Positions 48,739 through 61,390 of a DNA stretch of 64,000 nucleotides are shown here, one piece after another; the first letter of the stretch is position 1; each line of letters opens with the position of its first letter. The DNA lies in the NCBI GenBank assembly GCA_950022655.1, contig OX465588.1, forward strand, positions 20,818,527-20,882,526, in the 5' to 3' direction. The notes beneath the pieces are model-generated. The model was not told the DNA's origin, searched no databases, and saw nothing but the letters and a program-made list of their open reading frames with translations. The position numbers were made by a program, and so were the translations under genes. This DNA comes from Alentia gelatinosa. Lineage: Eukaryota > Annelida > Polychaeta > Phyllodocida > Polynoidae.

Positions 48739-48995
48739 TTTTATCTTAGCCTGGTATAAACGTCCATAGGCTTAGCATTAAGAACTCGTTCTCAACGGGC
48801 TTGAGAGAACGGTGACTCGTTCTCAACGGGTAATGAAGAGATAAATATTTCCAGGCTAAGATAAAATCAGAAATATATTCGTGCTTGGTCTGAGTCCCTG
48901 TTCACCATCTCGTTTGTGCTTCAGAATATTCACTCGGCTATCGCCTCGTTCATATTACTGCGCACTCCAAACCCGACGGCGAACGAGGACATAGA
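48739..48995. mobile_element. Fold-back element with TTTTATCTTAGCCTGG ends, copy 1
   Basis: TTTTATCTTAGCCTGG at 48739 and the inverse CCAGGCTAAGATAAAA ending at 48866 bound an inner fold-back with GACTCGTTCTCAACGGG-like repeats. It is joined to a second block with GAATATTCACTCGGCTATCG at about 48924. The whole arrangement recurs inverted at 62695-62951. Confidence 0.6.
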
Positions 48996-50057
48996 ACAAA
49001 CACTCATGAATTTCTTTCTTAGTATGAGGACGATAACATCAAACGAGAAATTTGTTCTGTGAAGGCAGATATACAAGGCCTAGTTGGCTAATGTATAACC
49101 ATGCCTTTCATGTTTCTAAAAAAAAACAGCTGTCATTGGGCGCCCATGATTTTATGTGTCTAATATGTATGCCAATGGAGTTAATTGGAAAATGACTGTT
49201 AATTCCTCGGCCAGACGGTAGAGCCACCTGACGATTACCTCGACTCCAAGGACCCACGTGGCTTCATCCGGGCACCTCAGTCGCATACACGCTGCTCTTT
49301 AGGAAAATTAGAGCCCACCCACGCACGACGATAGATAATGAGTATCAAGCGTGAAGTCTTTCTTTACTCAATTTATGAAAATCTATAAGACCCCCAAGAG
49401 TGTTAGAAGTCTTCTCAGAATTGTTGAAAATCAAGGTTGTTTTTAATTCCAGTGTGTCTTCAGACTTATCTGACCGCTAGGGCCGGAAAGACTTGTATCG
49501 GCGGCTATGGGATCTAATATATCATGAAATATTGTGGGAAATACAAGTATCAGAGTATGATTCAAATTGCTTCACTAGTATGCTCTGTTGACAGATTTAT
49601 ATTTGCCCTCGGTGTTCTTATCATTGAATACTGTGCTGAATATATTCATTTCATCCTCAACAACTGTTTACCTGAGATAAGGAAGAATTGATGTGGAAGA
49701 ATCGCCCTAAAAACATAGGTGTGTTCCTGGTTAGCAACCCACCCCCCACCCCCACCTAGCAAAACCTTACCCTACCTAGAATAAAATGTTTCCTTTTACA
49801 GAGTTTGTAATGCGTGATTTCTCATGGAAAATATGCAAAAAATACACAAGGACAAAGCATACAGCAAAATATGGACTTCACTCCATTGGATATTTATATG
49901 TAACTGTTAAAAAATGCCGTACTTGCGAAGAATGTAAATAATATTCAAATAAAAGGGTTATTTTCTATTAGAGATATCTACTTCCTCTCCTACTGTCGAG
50001 ATCTCTCTAAAGGCTAGTCGTCAAACAAATCCGTGTTCTGGAAAATACCTATACTAA

Positions 50058-50412
50058 TTTATTACCCACCTGATACGGAGTCTCCATACTAAGCCTATGG
50101 AGATTACAGATCGCTACTGAGGAGGATACGGAGCTCCGTACCCTCCTAGGAGGATACGGATTTTTGAGATGAAAGTAGTCCCAAACATAACTTCTTAATT
50201 ATGTTGATAAGTTTTCTAACGATCATATTTATTGCCTAAATCTAAAAATAAGTGAGTAATAAATACAACATTACCATAATTTCGATCTGTGTGGCCGTAT
50301 TCTCCTTGTAGTTGACGCTACACAATACTCCTCGCTTTCGCTCGGAGTATTACTACACGTCAACTACGCGGAGAATACGGCCACTCAGATCGAAATCATG
50401 GTAATATTGTGT
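50058..50412. mobile_element. Composite fold-back repeat, copy 1
   Basis: The left half starts TTTATTACCCACCTGATACG and ends with the inverse-like GTGAGTAATAAA near 50264. The right half is a hairpin: ATTACCATAATTTCGATCTG, then GGCCGTATTCTCC, matched by GGAGAATACGGCC and CAGATCGAAATCATGGTAAT, with loop CTCGCTTTCGCTCGG. Near-identical copy at 63468-63823; inverted, worn copy at 58350-58705. Confidence 0.7.
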
Positions 50413-51008
50413 ATGTATCGGGTATCAAATTGTATTATCACCTGAAGAAGCCGATTCAACATCAGCGAAACGTCACGAAATAGTCTTGATACAATAATGT
50501 ACTGGTCGCCAATTGTATAACCTGGTTTAATAATGATAACAACACCTAATACAAAATGAATCTGTCTGGTTTTTTGTGGCCTTCTCTTCTGGATTAATTG
50601 AAAATGCTGTCTGTAACTGAGACGGGAGATTATGGTTTCTTGAGATAACCTTCATCACATCGAAATGTAGATGATGGTATCAATGTTAAAAGGCTACACC
50701 GACGTAGTATAGGCCGACTGCTTAATTAGAATTCTGTCACGCCAAAGAATGATCATGGTATTTTCCACAGCTACGGAAACGCTCCAATCTAGGTCATGCC
50801 TTGGGGAATATTAGTTAATCATCATGTCTCTATACCATATTCATTTTGTATGTTTAGATTTACCCCGTTTATGTCATGGATATTCCACACATTTTACATT
50901 ATATTATGATCCCCCGGTTTGTCAGTATGAGGAAACAGTAGTACTTCAAGGAGGCGGAGTTACCTGAGCAATAAAAAGCGATGTTGTATATATTTTGTTT
51001 AATAATTC

Positions 51009-51014
51009 TTTATT
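51009..51014 (-). terminator. Poly(A) signal of gene F
   Basis: AATAAA on the minus strand about 230 bases after the gene F stop at 51245-51247. Confidence 0.4.
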
Positions 51015-51244
51015 TCTATAATATATAAATAATCTCATCAATATTATACTTTACATTCAATCAGGTAAAAAAAGATAGCAAATTCATACATAATAAATCT
51101 ATAATAAATCAACATAGTAACAGTTCCATGAGCACCTACTCATCCATCAACATATCGTTGTCAATACATGCCTGCTGAAGTACTGCTTTATTTAGAATTA
51201 ATTGGAACCTACTCATCGGCATGTTTCTCAGTCTGTTTTTGTCA

Positions 51245-54200
51245 CTAATACCGGTATTTGTCACCCCGGTAACGGTATCCTGTGCGACGACCACGGTAAC
51301 GGTTCTGGCGGTCCTTACGCTGTATCGGGTATGTGGTGGTTGCGTGTTTCGGCCGCTCTGGGCGTGCGTGTTGGCTGTGGGCGGTGTACCTGGGATGGTT
51401 ATGGCCGTGTACGCGTTTCCTCTGCGCATGCGTGTCGTAAGCATGCTGATCGTGCTCCCTGCGGCCGTATTTGGACACGTGTTGACTACGGGTACGGTAT
51501 TGGTAACGTCGACGTCTATCCTTACCGTACCTGGATTTCCCGCCATCTTTATTATGTAAACTATGATCATCCTCATGTTCGTTGTAATCCCCGTGTCTCA
51601 AATTGTCGTCTTTCTGTAACTCGTGCTTGTCATACCTATATTTATGCAAACCAGGCGCACTATACTCATACTCATCATAGTCCGGCTTGTCCCTACCGTA
51701 ATGATCACGTGGGTATCTCCTGCGTACCCTATTGGTTGATCTTTTGTGTTTCTTAATCTCATTATATCTGTGCTCAAGATCTAAATCGTCACTATTCACA
51801 TCCTCGTAACTTTCGGAACTTAGGTTAATATTATTCCTATTCTTATAACGCTTCATTTTATTCTTGCGTTTGATATATTTGAATGGTTTATAACCGTTAT
51901 CGTGCTCATCAATCTGGTCATATTTACCGTATTTACCGTACTTGTCAAACACGTCGTATTTGCTATGCGGACTTTTTTCCTCATACTTGTACTTGGTCTT
52001 TCTTTCATAAGACCCAAACTTGTCATGGTATTTACCGTGATTGTAGTTATAGTCAAAGTTGTGGAAGTCATTATCAAAGCTACGTTTTCCGCTATAAGCC
52101 GCACTAAGGGAGACCTTCTTCGCATCTGGTGCACGGTCATTATTGCATAGTTCACCAGAACAGAAGCAGTAGAGACTCCCTGACTGCATGTGACATCCCA
52201 GCTTCTTTGGATTCACATTATATTCTCCCTTGTAGCATCCCCTGTAGAGATCTGAAAAAGGAAATGAGAAATACACTGTTATCTTATTGGAGGCACTAAT
52301 TGGCATTTAACTTTGGTGTTTGATTTAGCGTTTTAATCATTAACATGAGAGTCCCATATGCTTTATATACCAATGCAATATTTTTATCATTCTGATATGA
52401 GATATTTCATCCATATGTAGGGTGTACCTTGATGTTGACGGTAACCACATCCATACTTACAATATATGCAATGGTTCCTGGCATATCTCACCATTGGCAA
52501 CTATAATTGTGGGTGATGAAAATATTTCACGTTGGTGGTGACACATATAATGGTTGCTATCTTCCAACTAAAAAACACATACAGCATTTATCCTACCTCT
52601 AATGTAAAAAAAGCCGGAATAGGTGTATCATCGGGCCAGTGTATTCAGGCGAGCGTGCAGTAGAGTTTTATTTGTAATAAAAACAAATTTGACCAATCAG
52701 TGGCCATAGCCTGACCGATGTCACACTAATACGGTCTACGAATTATTGACGACCTTTGCCTTTAAGTGGCACTCGCTCGAGCAACTTGGAGGAATTACTC
52801 ACTCTCGTTCAGTATCTACTAAGTATTTATCGTAATACAAAATAGAATTTTGTTGAATTGAATGGTTTTCAACCTTAGGTTCCACGAGCGCCAGCTTGGG
52901 AAGAATATAAGTAATGGATGTTGACAATTAACGATAAGGTTTCTGTAATTAATTGACCACCGACTGGCTGTCACGCCAGAAAATTACACCAACACGCTAT
53001 ATCGTACCTAATTACCATAGACTGTATTGGGATCACTTACTGCCGTTTTTGTCGGTGCGTATGTAACAGTTGTGTTCACACTCCCATTGATCAATGCCGA
53101 ACTCTTCTGCCTGCTTCTGGCTGAAGCTGTCGTAGCACTTGTCCCAGCCTCCCTGAACTTTGACCGGCACCTGGACAGCGGGAAAACACGGTAATCAATG
53201 CAATTATATGATTATGGTAACACCTTTGCATATAATCATGCATAGTGCCACAGAATCCAAAGGATGAGTAAGTTACATATACACCACGACAGTGATGTCT
53301 CTAGGAAAAAGATGATGTAATGACACACATTACCTAAAAAGGTAACAAACGAGTGTTCCACGGCATCATTTTTTTATCGTCACAATATTACCATTGTTTG
53401 AGTAGTAGAACTTACATGATTGCCCTATGATCTATGAGTACATAAATAGGTATCTTGGTGACGTTGGTTGGTTTATGTTTTTAGGCGGTAGTTATATCCA
53501 ATCGTATGCGGGAATAAATGTCATGTTGTTCACCCACTGATGTGATGCAATGAGTTGCATGTATGAATTTTTAATGTCGTAAAATAACGAACACATTAGC
53601 CCAATTGTCAATTCTCATACAATATATTAACTGAATTTCAATCGTCTAGATTTGACCTGTGACCTGTGACAGGAAACGGCCCTCATGGATACCTGGGGGC
53701 ACCCTATACCTTGTGGGCCAATCCCTTTCGCACGCACCTTAAACACGAATGTGATATTTAGCGGGATACTAGAAAACTGAGATACAGAAAATCATAGGTT
53801 ATAAGGATTGATAAGAGAATGAGAAAGCGGGGACAGTGGAAATATAATTTTGATAAAGAATTTTTAAAGTGGAGCAATTATCAGAACTGACCACTTAAAA
53901 TGGTGTTAATATCAAGCTAGCGAACAGGGTTTTATAAAATATTTTCTAGATTAGACTGGAAACAGGTCACGGGAGAGATGTAATCTGAGAAAGGAAATAA
54001 ACATGTTGCTCATTGATACAGAAAATAAATCTTGCTCAGAGTTACAATCTGCATTTTTAGGCTGAGACCTTGACGAATCACTCACATTCAGCACATTCGC
54101 ATTAACTAATGGAGAATAATGAAATAATGATTAGCGAGACAGTATCTAACTGTTGTTAAAGGAGTGAACCCATAATATGATCTTTGTGCCCAAGTTATAC

Positions 54201-56032
54201 TTTCTCCGCGGGGATATTACCTTGGTATACTTGTTGTTAAATCTGATGAAGCACTTTGAACTTGCGCGGAACGTCGTGATCTTTGATTGATATTACTGAC
54301 ACCATTCCCACTGTCATCTTAGTCAATACAACCACAACTTCAAATGAAATCAACTGTGTCTGTTGGGGTTTTTTTTGTGATTATACCTCCACCACTGTTG
54401 TTAAATGTCACTTCGTGGTTCTTTTCTAAAGCCATTGGTCTATCACATAGACTACAATAGATATTCCTTAATAATTATGTATCATTAATGTCATTTCAAT
54501 GATAGGGACAGAAGGTGATGGGCGCTGATGATTGTACAGGACGAGGGGGAATTTATATGGTGAAGATGGGCATCTACCTTTACGTAGGAACCACAATAAA
54601 AGAAAATATAACTAATTGAATGTCAGAATACCATTGGGATACCAACACCATTCCTGCTATTCTAAACAACGTAGAAACTAGTGAGACCAGTATATCAGGA
54701 GAGTATGTGGTAAGAAATGTCCAAATTAAAATCACCGAATTTGTGGAATCTCTCCCGAAACAGTGAAAACATACCTTCTTGGTGCTGTAGAAAATTCCTG
54801 AGTGGTCGGACGCGTGGTAAGTGGGCGCCGGACTTTGGTGTAGTGACCGCTTCAGGGTGGCGTAGGCCAGTTTGGGCGGACTCCACGCGCACTGGTAGCA
54901 CTTCTTACCTGCCAACAGCAAGATGCCAGGCTCTCAGTTTGTAGGGTTAAATCATGCTATTGGCCTGATTAATGCTACTTGAGACATGGGTTTACAGGGC
55001 AACATTTCAATGAAAGAATAAGGTCATAGTCTTATGCATTTAAAAACCAACTTTATCACATTGTGCTAATATTTGATTTTCAGACTTCTTTCTTTCTGCA
55101 GCATAGTTAATTGAATCTAGTTATTACGTTTACGGATGCCTTGTATGATGAATATCATGACAACACTCATTTTATAGTCTATTGTGAATTCTCTTGTTCA
55201 ATAGCTTAGGAATTCTTTGAAAACAGACCAAGGATTAACATCATATGAATTTCATCTCATGTTGTGCGGATAACTTTGATCTGTTCTTTAAATATACCTA
55301 TTTCTATCAGAACTAGGTTTTTGGTTATTGAAAAACGTTTCAGTAGCATCATTTGCGGTCAAGTTACATCCCTGCTTTGATCCATTTCACATCAAAAATA
55401 ACCAAAGGAAAGTTTACACCGCTGGAGCATTTAATTACGAATACAGGAATTTATAAAAGAATTCGTAGCGCTACAAAACAATTAACATGAGGAATGTATC
55501 TTACATTTCTTCTCAACTAGTGTGAAATGTGCCGCGAGAGAAGAGTATTTGCGATGAATGTATTACTGTAAAGATTGCTTTTAACTCCTATAGGCCCATA
55601 TCGACTAAAGGTTCCATCAGTACACAAAATTAAGTCGACAGATATATCGGACATGTTCTAAATACACATGTACATGTTAATGATATTTTTGTCGCTCTTA
55701 AAGATTCATCACGACATGTACAGAGAACCGAGCTGTTTCAGGGAAGATCATGAGACGCAGTTCCGGTTTGATGCTGTCCTCCAATCGGCGGACTGGAGTC
55801 CCGCTAAGAACAATCAAATAAAATGGTACGCCTTTTAAAACTCACGTGATGATTTCAATTTCTTGTTTGCACTTGGACCTCAGTCCATGTTACTTTGCAA
55901 ACGCCTCTAACACCCACCTTTCTTGTGATACTCTGTATGTCGGTACCCAGCCTTTGCTCCCGGGACCCCTTCTTTGGCCGTCACCACAGCAACCCATATT
56001 GCTGTGGCGGCATACAAGGTGACGAGACGCAT
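51245..56032 (-). CDS. Gene F: three-finger protein with Tyr/Lys/His/Arg-rich tail
   Basis: Four exons join to 461 residues: 56032-55918, 54908-54775, 53170-53041 and 52251-51245, with phases 1, 0 and 1. Exon 1 gives a signal peptide (LVTLYAATAIWVAVVTA) and about 19 more residues. The domain has KKCYQCAWS, a 49-residue first finger interrupted by the phase 0 intron after FYSTKK, GGWDKC, WECEHNCYIRTDKN, YRGCYKGEYNVNP, LGCHMQ and LYCFCSGELCNN. About 295 residues follow in the last exon, rich in Tyr, Lys, Arg, His, Asp and Gly (GKYGKYDQIDEHDNGYK), with multibasic sites RVRRR and RRRRY. The long frames seen on the opposite strand here are shadows of this biased tail. No anchor. Likely a secreted matrix or adhesive protein; that is inference. 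Confidence 0.8.
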
Positions 56033-56132
56033 ACCTCGGCGTTGTTGTTATCCGGGGCGCCCAGGTTGTACAGAGGTGCGCGCGGGCATTTGAGGAAGGA
56101 AGACTGACCAACGCCCAATGGGCACGCCCCGC

Positions 56133-56139
56133 TTTATAT
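56133..56139 (-). promoter_or_regulatory. TATA box of gene F
   Basis: TATAAAG on the minus strand, about 100 bases above the start ATG at 56030-56032. An initiator-like TCAGTCTTCC lies about 30 bases downstream, near 56105, the standard TATA-to-start spacing. Confidence 0.6.
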
Positions 56140-58349
56140 GACACCTGTCATGAACGACACCATGGTCATGTCCAAGAGTCACACTACTAGTGCTTACATA
56201 GCCATAATCCCTCCCCCAGTCCCTCACACACATACTCACAATCCACCACAGCTGGCTGGACTACGGATAGCTCCAGGGCCTTTCGCAGGTCCGCAGGATG
56301 CAGTAGGAGCAACGTTCATTATCAAGTATTACAAGTGAATAATGACCATAGTGCTTGAGAGTTTTCATATTGGTGCGTTGTACCCCCTTGACATGAATTT
56401 TGTTTTGTTTTTTACTTAGCTAGTTCGGTTTGGGGATTTTTTGTGTTTTCAATGTTTCTCAGCAATTCCATAAAATCATTTCGCGGTGAGTGACACAGTT
56501 AACCGTATACCTGCTTGGAATTATAAAAAAAATATTCTTGATAATTCTGAGAACTAGTTGACTAATACGGATGGGGATAGAGTTATAATGCTAATAATTT
56601 TGATAATTCATACGATTTCACTAGAGACGGTGTCTAACTGGACAGGTGTTCACCTGAATGACGAACTTGACCTCCCGTGATCCACCTCGTTAGCACATTA
56701 ACATACACGCATAGATCAACGGGACCGCAGGCAGCACACGCCACGCCACCACAGGAAACACCTTTTTTTTGCCGCGGTCAATCTCTGATAATTCAAGTTA
56801 TATGGTCGTATATGCAACTTCACATTCCTATGAGGTATAGGGAAGAGCGTAGTTAAGGGAGCATAAATCTTTTTTTCTTTTTGATTTTTTGTATTCACTT
56901 CTTTTTATGAGAAAGCTTTCACAGCTCAGCTAATGGGGTTAAGTAGGAGCCAAGATGGCTGGTCTACTGCGTGTTTATATAGTTCACTATGTCAGAATCA
57001 GATAATCCATTATCGTCTTGAACTGTACCATCCAGAATTTCATTCCAATGCTTTCAATTTCCTTTCAATGGCTGTTTTAATGTTTCAATTGTGTCCACTT
57101 CTGCCACGGAGTAGCATTGACTCAGACAAAAGAAATTTCCTCATCGGCGCATAACATATATGTCAATTGGGGTGAATTATTCTCCATACCTTTTCATTGA
57201 CCAAATAGGTTTAATTGCTAGTTAATTCAAGTGGCATTTTCATCTTGTTCATTTCCATCAGAATAATCAACTGTTTACTTTTAAATGTTCTACCTCATGT
57301 TCTGGTTGAAATAGAGCTTTAAATAAGAAAAAGAATTGATTGATAACTGAATTCCTGATCACATATCACCATTGAATGATAGTTTAATTCCCCTCAATTC
57401 CCTTCTTGGCACTTTAGAAGACCAGTAGAAAAGGAATCGATCTCCCATTCCTTGCATTTTGTCTAACAATGTAGTTTACTGACCAAAATGATATTCATCA
57501 ACATGGTTGACTATCTTCCATATCACAGTCCCATTGTCTCTGATTCTTGCCAATATTCTTCCTCAGTTTTCAGTCCCCTTTCTGACCGATCCTTGACACG
57601 TATTCCGTGTTAATACAGTATACTCTCTGCCTTTCTATCTCCAGTCTCGCTCATGTGTTCCACTATGTATTCCACTATATAGCACCTTGCAAACAATGTT
57701 CTCTCCTAGTAGCATAGATAATTATAATGTGACTTTTGGTAATCAAATTAGTATAATTGATAAAATTGCTTGAAGTACATGTTGTTTGGTTAAAAATAGT
57801 CTATGGTGATATAATCATTGTAATAAAGTACCTACCGTCTATCTTTGTCTCTATTGATGCAAGGGGCGTGTGTGTGTGTGGCTAGCAACTAGCTAATAAG
57901 AAGGTATATAATATTTAGATATTCGATTTCCCTTTTGGAACAATAGAGGGCCAAGCAGTTACTACCTACCTGACAGCTTTGTATATTGACAAATATCATT
58001 GTTTGCCTCTGAGTACTTTTCTCCGCCTTTATATTTTGCAGCTACACCCCCCCCCCCCCCCGACCTCCGCCAACTTATCACATCCTCCACAGCAGTCCAG
58101 GAAAGTTCTAGAATTTGGTGATGGGGTGTGGGGGGCTGACATTCAAAAGCTAATCGCTGAATGGTGATAGTTCTATCTATTCTATCTCTTCTATCTATTC
58201 ATGAGCAATATGACATCTACAAATGTCAACCTTTAAGGGGAGATAGACGTGTGAGGAGTGGGGCTGGCACCTTGCACGCCCCTGCAGTCATTATTTCAAT
58301 GGTTATTGAACTGGCCATCGATCTGATCGATACTCCCAGCTCTGAGTAG

Positions 58350-58705
58350 CATTAAATACATAATATTACCATGATTCCGATCTGTGTGGTCGTATTCTCC
58401 ACGAAGTTGCTGCGTAGTATTGCGTGGTGTCAACTACAAGGAGAATACGGCCACTCAGATCAAAACCACGGTAATGTTGTATTTATTACTCACCTTTCGA
58501 CTAGTTATTAGGACAAAACTTGTAAATAATTCAAAATTCGACGCAAGCTCCGTAAATTTTGTATATAAAATAGTTTCTATAATGCCCGTTAAATGGCCGA
58601 AAAAGCCGTATTCTTCTAGGAGAATACGGCTTTCCCGAATATACTCAGTATAGCTAGCTGTATAGGCTTAGCATGGAGACTCCGTATTAGGTGGGTAATA
58701 AACAG
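58350..58705. mobile_element. Composite fold-back repeat, inverted copy
   Basis: Runs in the opposite direction to the copy at 50058: the hairpin half (ATTACCATGATTCCGATCTG, GGAGAATACGGCCACTCAGA) comes first and the TIR half follows, from TTTATTACTCACC to GGTGGGTAATAAA. The inside has diverged and carries its own GCCGTATTCTTCTAGGAGAA inverted repeat. Confidence 0.6.
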
Positions 58706-58876
58706 TCCTAGACTCTCCATAGACCCTCTTCACATTGGCGCCATCTTGTAATGGCCGCCTATGTACCTCAATCCAAAACGAGACGAGCCCTCTCCACTCA
58801 GTCCTGAGCAATGATAAAAATACTAGTGTTTCTCTAACTTGAAAGATGGAAATCGCTCTCACATCTACACTAATCG

Positions 58877-59720
58877 GCCGATTTGTGTAAACAATACATT
58901 GTTAGAAAGCTGAGACTTAGGCCTATCTGTTGGGATATAATAATATATCTGTGTTATGGATAAAATTTCCTGTCATAGAATTAAAATCGGAATTGTTTAA
59001 ATGAAAAACATTAAAACATGTTACTTTCCTGTCCTCCCAGCGATTTAGTGAAAAATCTATCGCAATGACATATAGAAATAAAAATCCTATCTTATTAGGC
59101 ATTTCAAGACGATTAAAATGATACTAATATTACCAGGTTGTGATAGATATTTCCTGAGGTAATGAACTAATAATGTATCAGTTATTTGTCAGGAAATTTG
59201 GGAATTTGACAGCAAAGATCTCAGTTTTGAAGCTATAACAGGAAATCTTAGCCAAAGCATAGGTATATGATATGTATACCAACAAATAGACCAGAGTCTT
59301 AGCTTTCTAACAATGCATTATTTATAAAGATCAGCCTGTTATACACAAAGCCAGAGTAATTCACATTTTTTCAAGTTAGAAAATAAGTTTTTTGTTCCAA
59401 GGTACATATAGTGCCTCACACAATCTAATACTCTCAGACCCAATGCTCCATTATCTCAGGAAATATCTATCACAACCTGGCAATATAGGTATCATTTTAA
59501 TCGTCTTGAGATGCCTAAAAGGATGGGATGTTTATTTCTATATGTCATCGCGATAAATTTTTCATAAAATCGCTGTGAAAACAGGAAGGTAACATGTTTG
59601 TGGTTTTTTTACCAAAATAATCTGGATGTTCAATCTAGGACTGGAAATCTTAGCCAAAACACAGGCATATGATATTACACCAACAAATAGGCTCAAGTTT
59701 TAGCTTTCTAATAATATTTA
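58877..59720. repeat. Large imperfect palindrome with direct repeats
   Basis: The left arm at about 59014-59165 (GACATATAGAAATAAA, GACGATTAAAATGATAC, CAGGTTGTGATAGATATTTC) is matched inverted at about 59450-59600. A further block, TTGTTAGAAAGCTGAGACTT at 58898, is matched inverted near 59298 and again near 59690, where it is preceded by GGAAATCTTAGCCAAA as at 59240. No coding potential. Confidence 0.65.
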
Positions 59721-61336
59721 TCTATAAAAATTGGTCTGTTATTCACGATATAACAACGATTTACACATCTACATTTACTCTGTGCTTATGGGACTGAAGC
59801 CATGCTGCCGATACAGGTGAGGGCTCGCCTCGTTTTCGATTTGCCAGTGTGTGGCTGGTTTCTGGCAAGCGGTGGCTAGCCACATGCAACCAGCGCAACA
59901 CATTCTCTCTGCTACAGCAGCGCCACACTTATGTGCAAGAGGTGAATGCCCAGGCGGTATCCACGGTAACTAGCAGAAACCGCTCATGTTGGAGGATTTG
60001 GTTCATCTCTGTAGCACCAGATGTCTCTACTCAGTAGCAGTGGGTGGCTTCTCACAGGATGCGGTCACATTGCAGTTATGACATGCATGTATCAAGGAAT
60101 AACAAAATGGCGAGTAACATAGTGGGCTATCCCTATAATCTGTTTATTACATCTAAACTGTTTCAGGGAATTCAAGGTAAAGTTATATATATATATCTCC
60201 AATAGAACGAATGTTGACTCCATTTTGGAATAAAGTTAAAGGCAAACCCTACAATTCATAAAGTGATTTAGTGAAGTGATCTTCAAATATTGGCAATCAA
60301 CAGTTCAAGCTGATTCATTTCCAGTTATTCTGATTGCAAGGTTGGTGGAAAATATGTTTTTCATCGATCAAAACAAAGTGACATATAATTTTACAACATA
60401 AATGTCTACTTCTATACATTTACTATACTCTGTAAACTTTTAAAGACATTGACAAGGGTTTTACTATGTGAAATCTAACTTTTTAGAATTCTCTGTATGT
60501 TCTTTTGTATCATCCTACCACTAACATAAAACCCATAGGCTTAACATTGAGTTTACGTATGCCCGGTTTCATGTGCCACTAGTGGCATACAAGACATTGA
60601 ACATGTGACACTATTGTAAAACTGTATAAGTTTTAATCTTGGCCACCGTATGCCACGACGTGAGTTTGGCATTGTTATATCATGAATATGTATACCCCAA
60701 AAGAAATCAAGTTATACACGAAATTACGTTATCAAACAGTTTGACATCTTGTTCACCTTGCCAATCGACGAAACTGGTGGCTCTATGTGTGTTGACACTG
60801 TCAAACTGGACAACCTGACAGTGTAAGGCTTCACATCAAAATCATGATTAAAAAGTGCATGGTAATAAAACCTTTTCTCACCTTACGCATGGTAAACACC
60901 ATTAGAATATTAGAAAATGTGTGTTTTTCTCAATGATTCATTGATATACCCTGGGACGTAAATTGATAGAACTATAGGACAGAAAATGTCAATTGCAAGG
61001 ATATTGTATAGTTGGTAATGCCAATAACACCATCTGCAATACCTACAGCTACAACACCTAAAAAATACTGCTGGAGAGAATCGATACGCCATACGCGTGC
61101 GGTAATTATTTATTGAATAGAAAATCGTAAAAACACATAGTTGAACTAATTGACGTATCAGCTCATGTCACATACAGCCTTTAGGATGGTCTCCTTTTGA
61201 TACAGTTGTATACACCACTGTGTGACCTAAATTAAGTGCGCTAAAACATTACTCTCTTCTACTTAAAACTTCCCAAAGGGCATGGTATGACTGAGAGACA
61301 CTGGCAATGCATAGCTTAATTGTTCGTAGATAACAG

Positions 61337-61339
<3 letters not shown>

Positions 61340-61389
<50 letters not shown>
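61340..61389. repeat. (AT)n microsatellite
   Basis: An uninterrupted run of about 24 AT units. Confidence 0.95.

Positions 61390-61390
<1 letters not shown>

Larger units (their letters stand above)
44435..51000. other. Intergenic stretch between genes E and F
   Basis: Contains the hairpin at 44701-44740, T-rich tracts at 46070-46125, a LINE 3' fragment at 46550-47262, the near-perfect hairpin at 47341-47429, the fold-back element at 48739-48995 and the repeat at 50058-50412. No gene exon was recognised on either strand. Confidence 0.45.

Noticed and set aside
51202..52150. Plus-strand and alternate minus-strand frames across the gene F tail
   Set aside because: Shadows of the biased codon composition of the Tyr/Lys/His/Arg-rich exon; no start, splice or motif evidence.
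55890..56144. Longer minus-strand frame over gene F exon 1
   Set aside because: Another frame here gives a clean signal peptide and a phase 1 donor that fits exon 2, so the longer frame is a shadow.
59849..60037. Plus-strand frame with GC-richer sequence than its surroundings
   Set aside because: No motif was recognised in any of the frames read; probably an old repeat.
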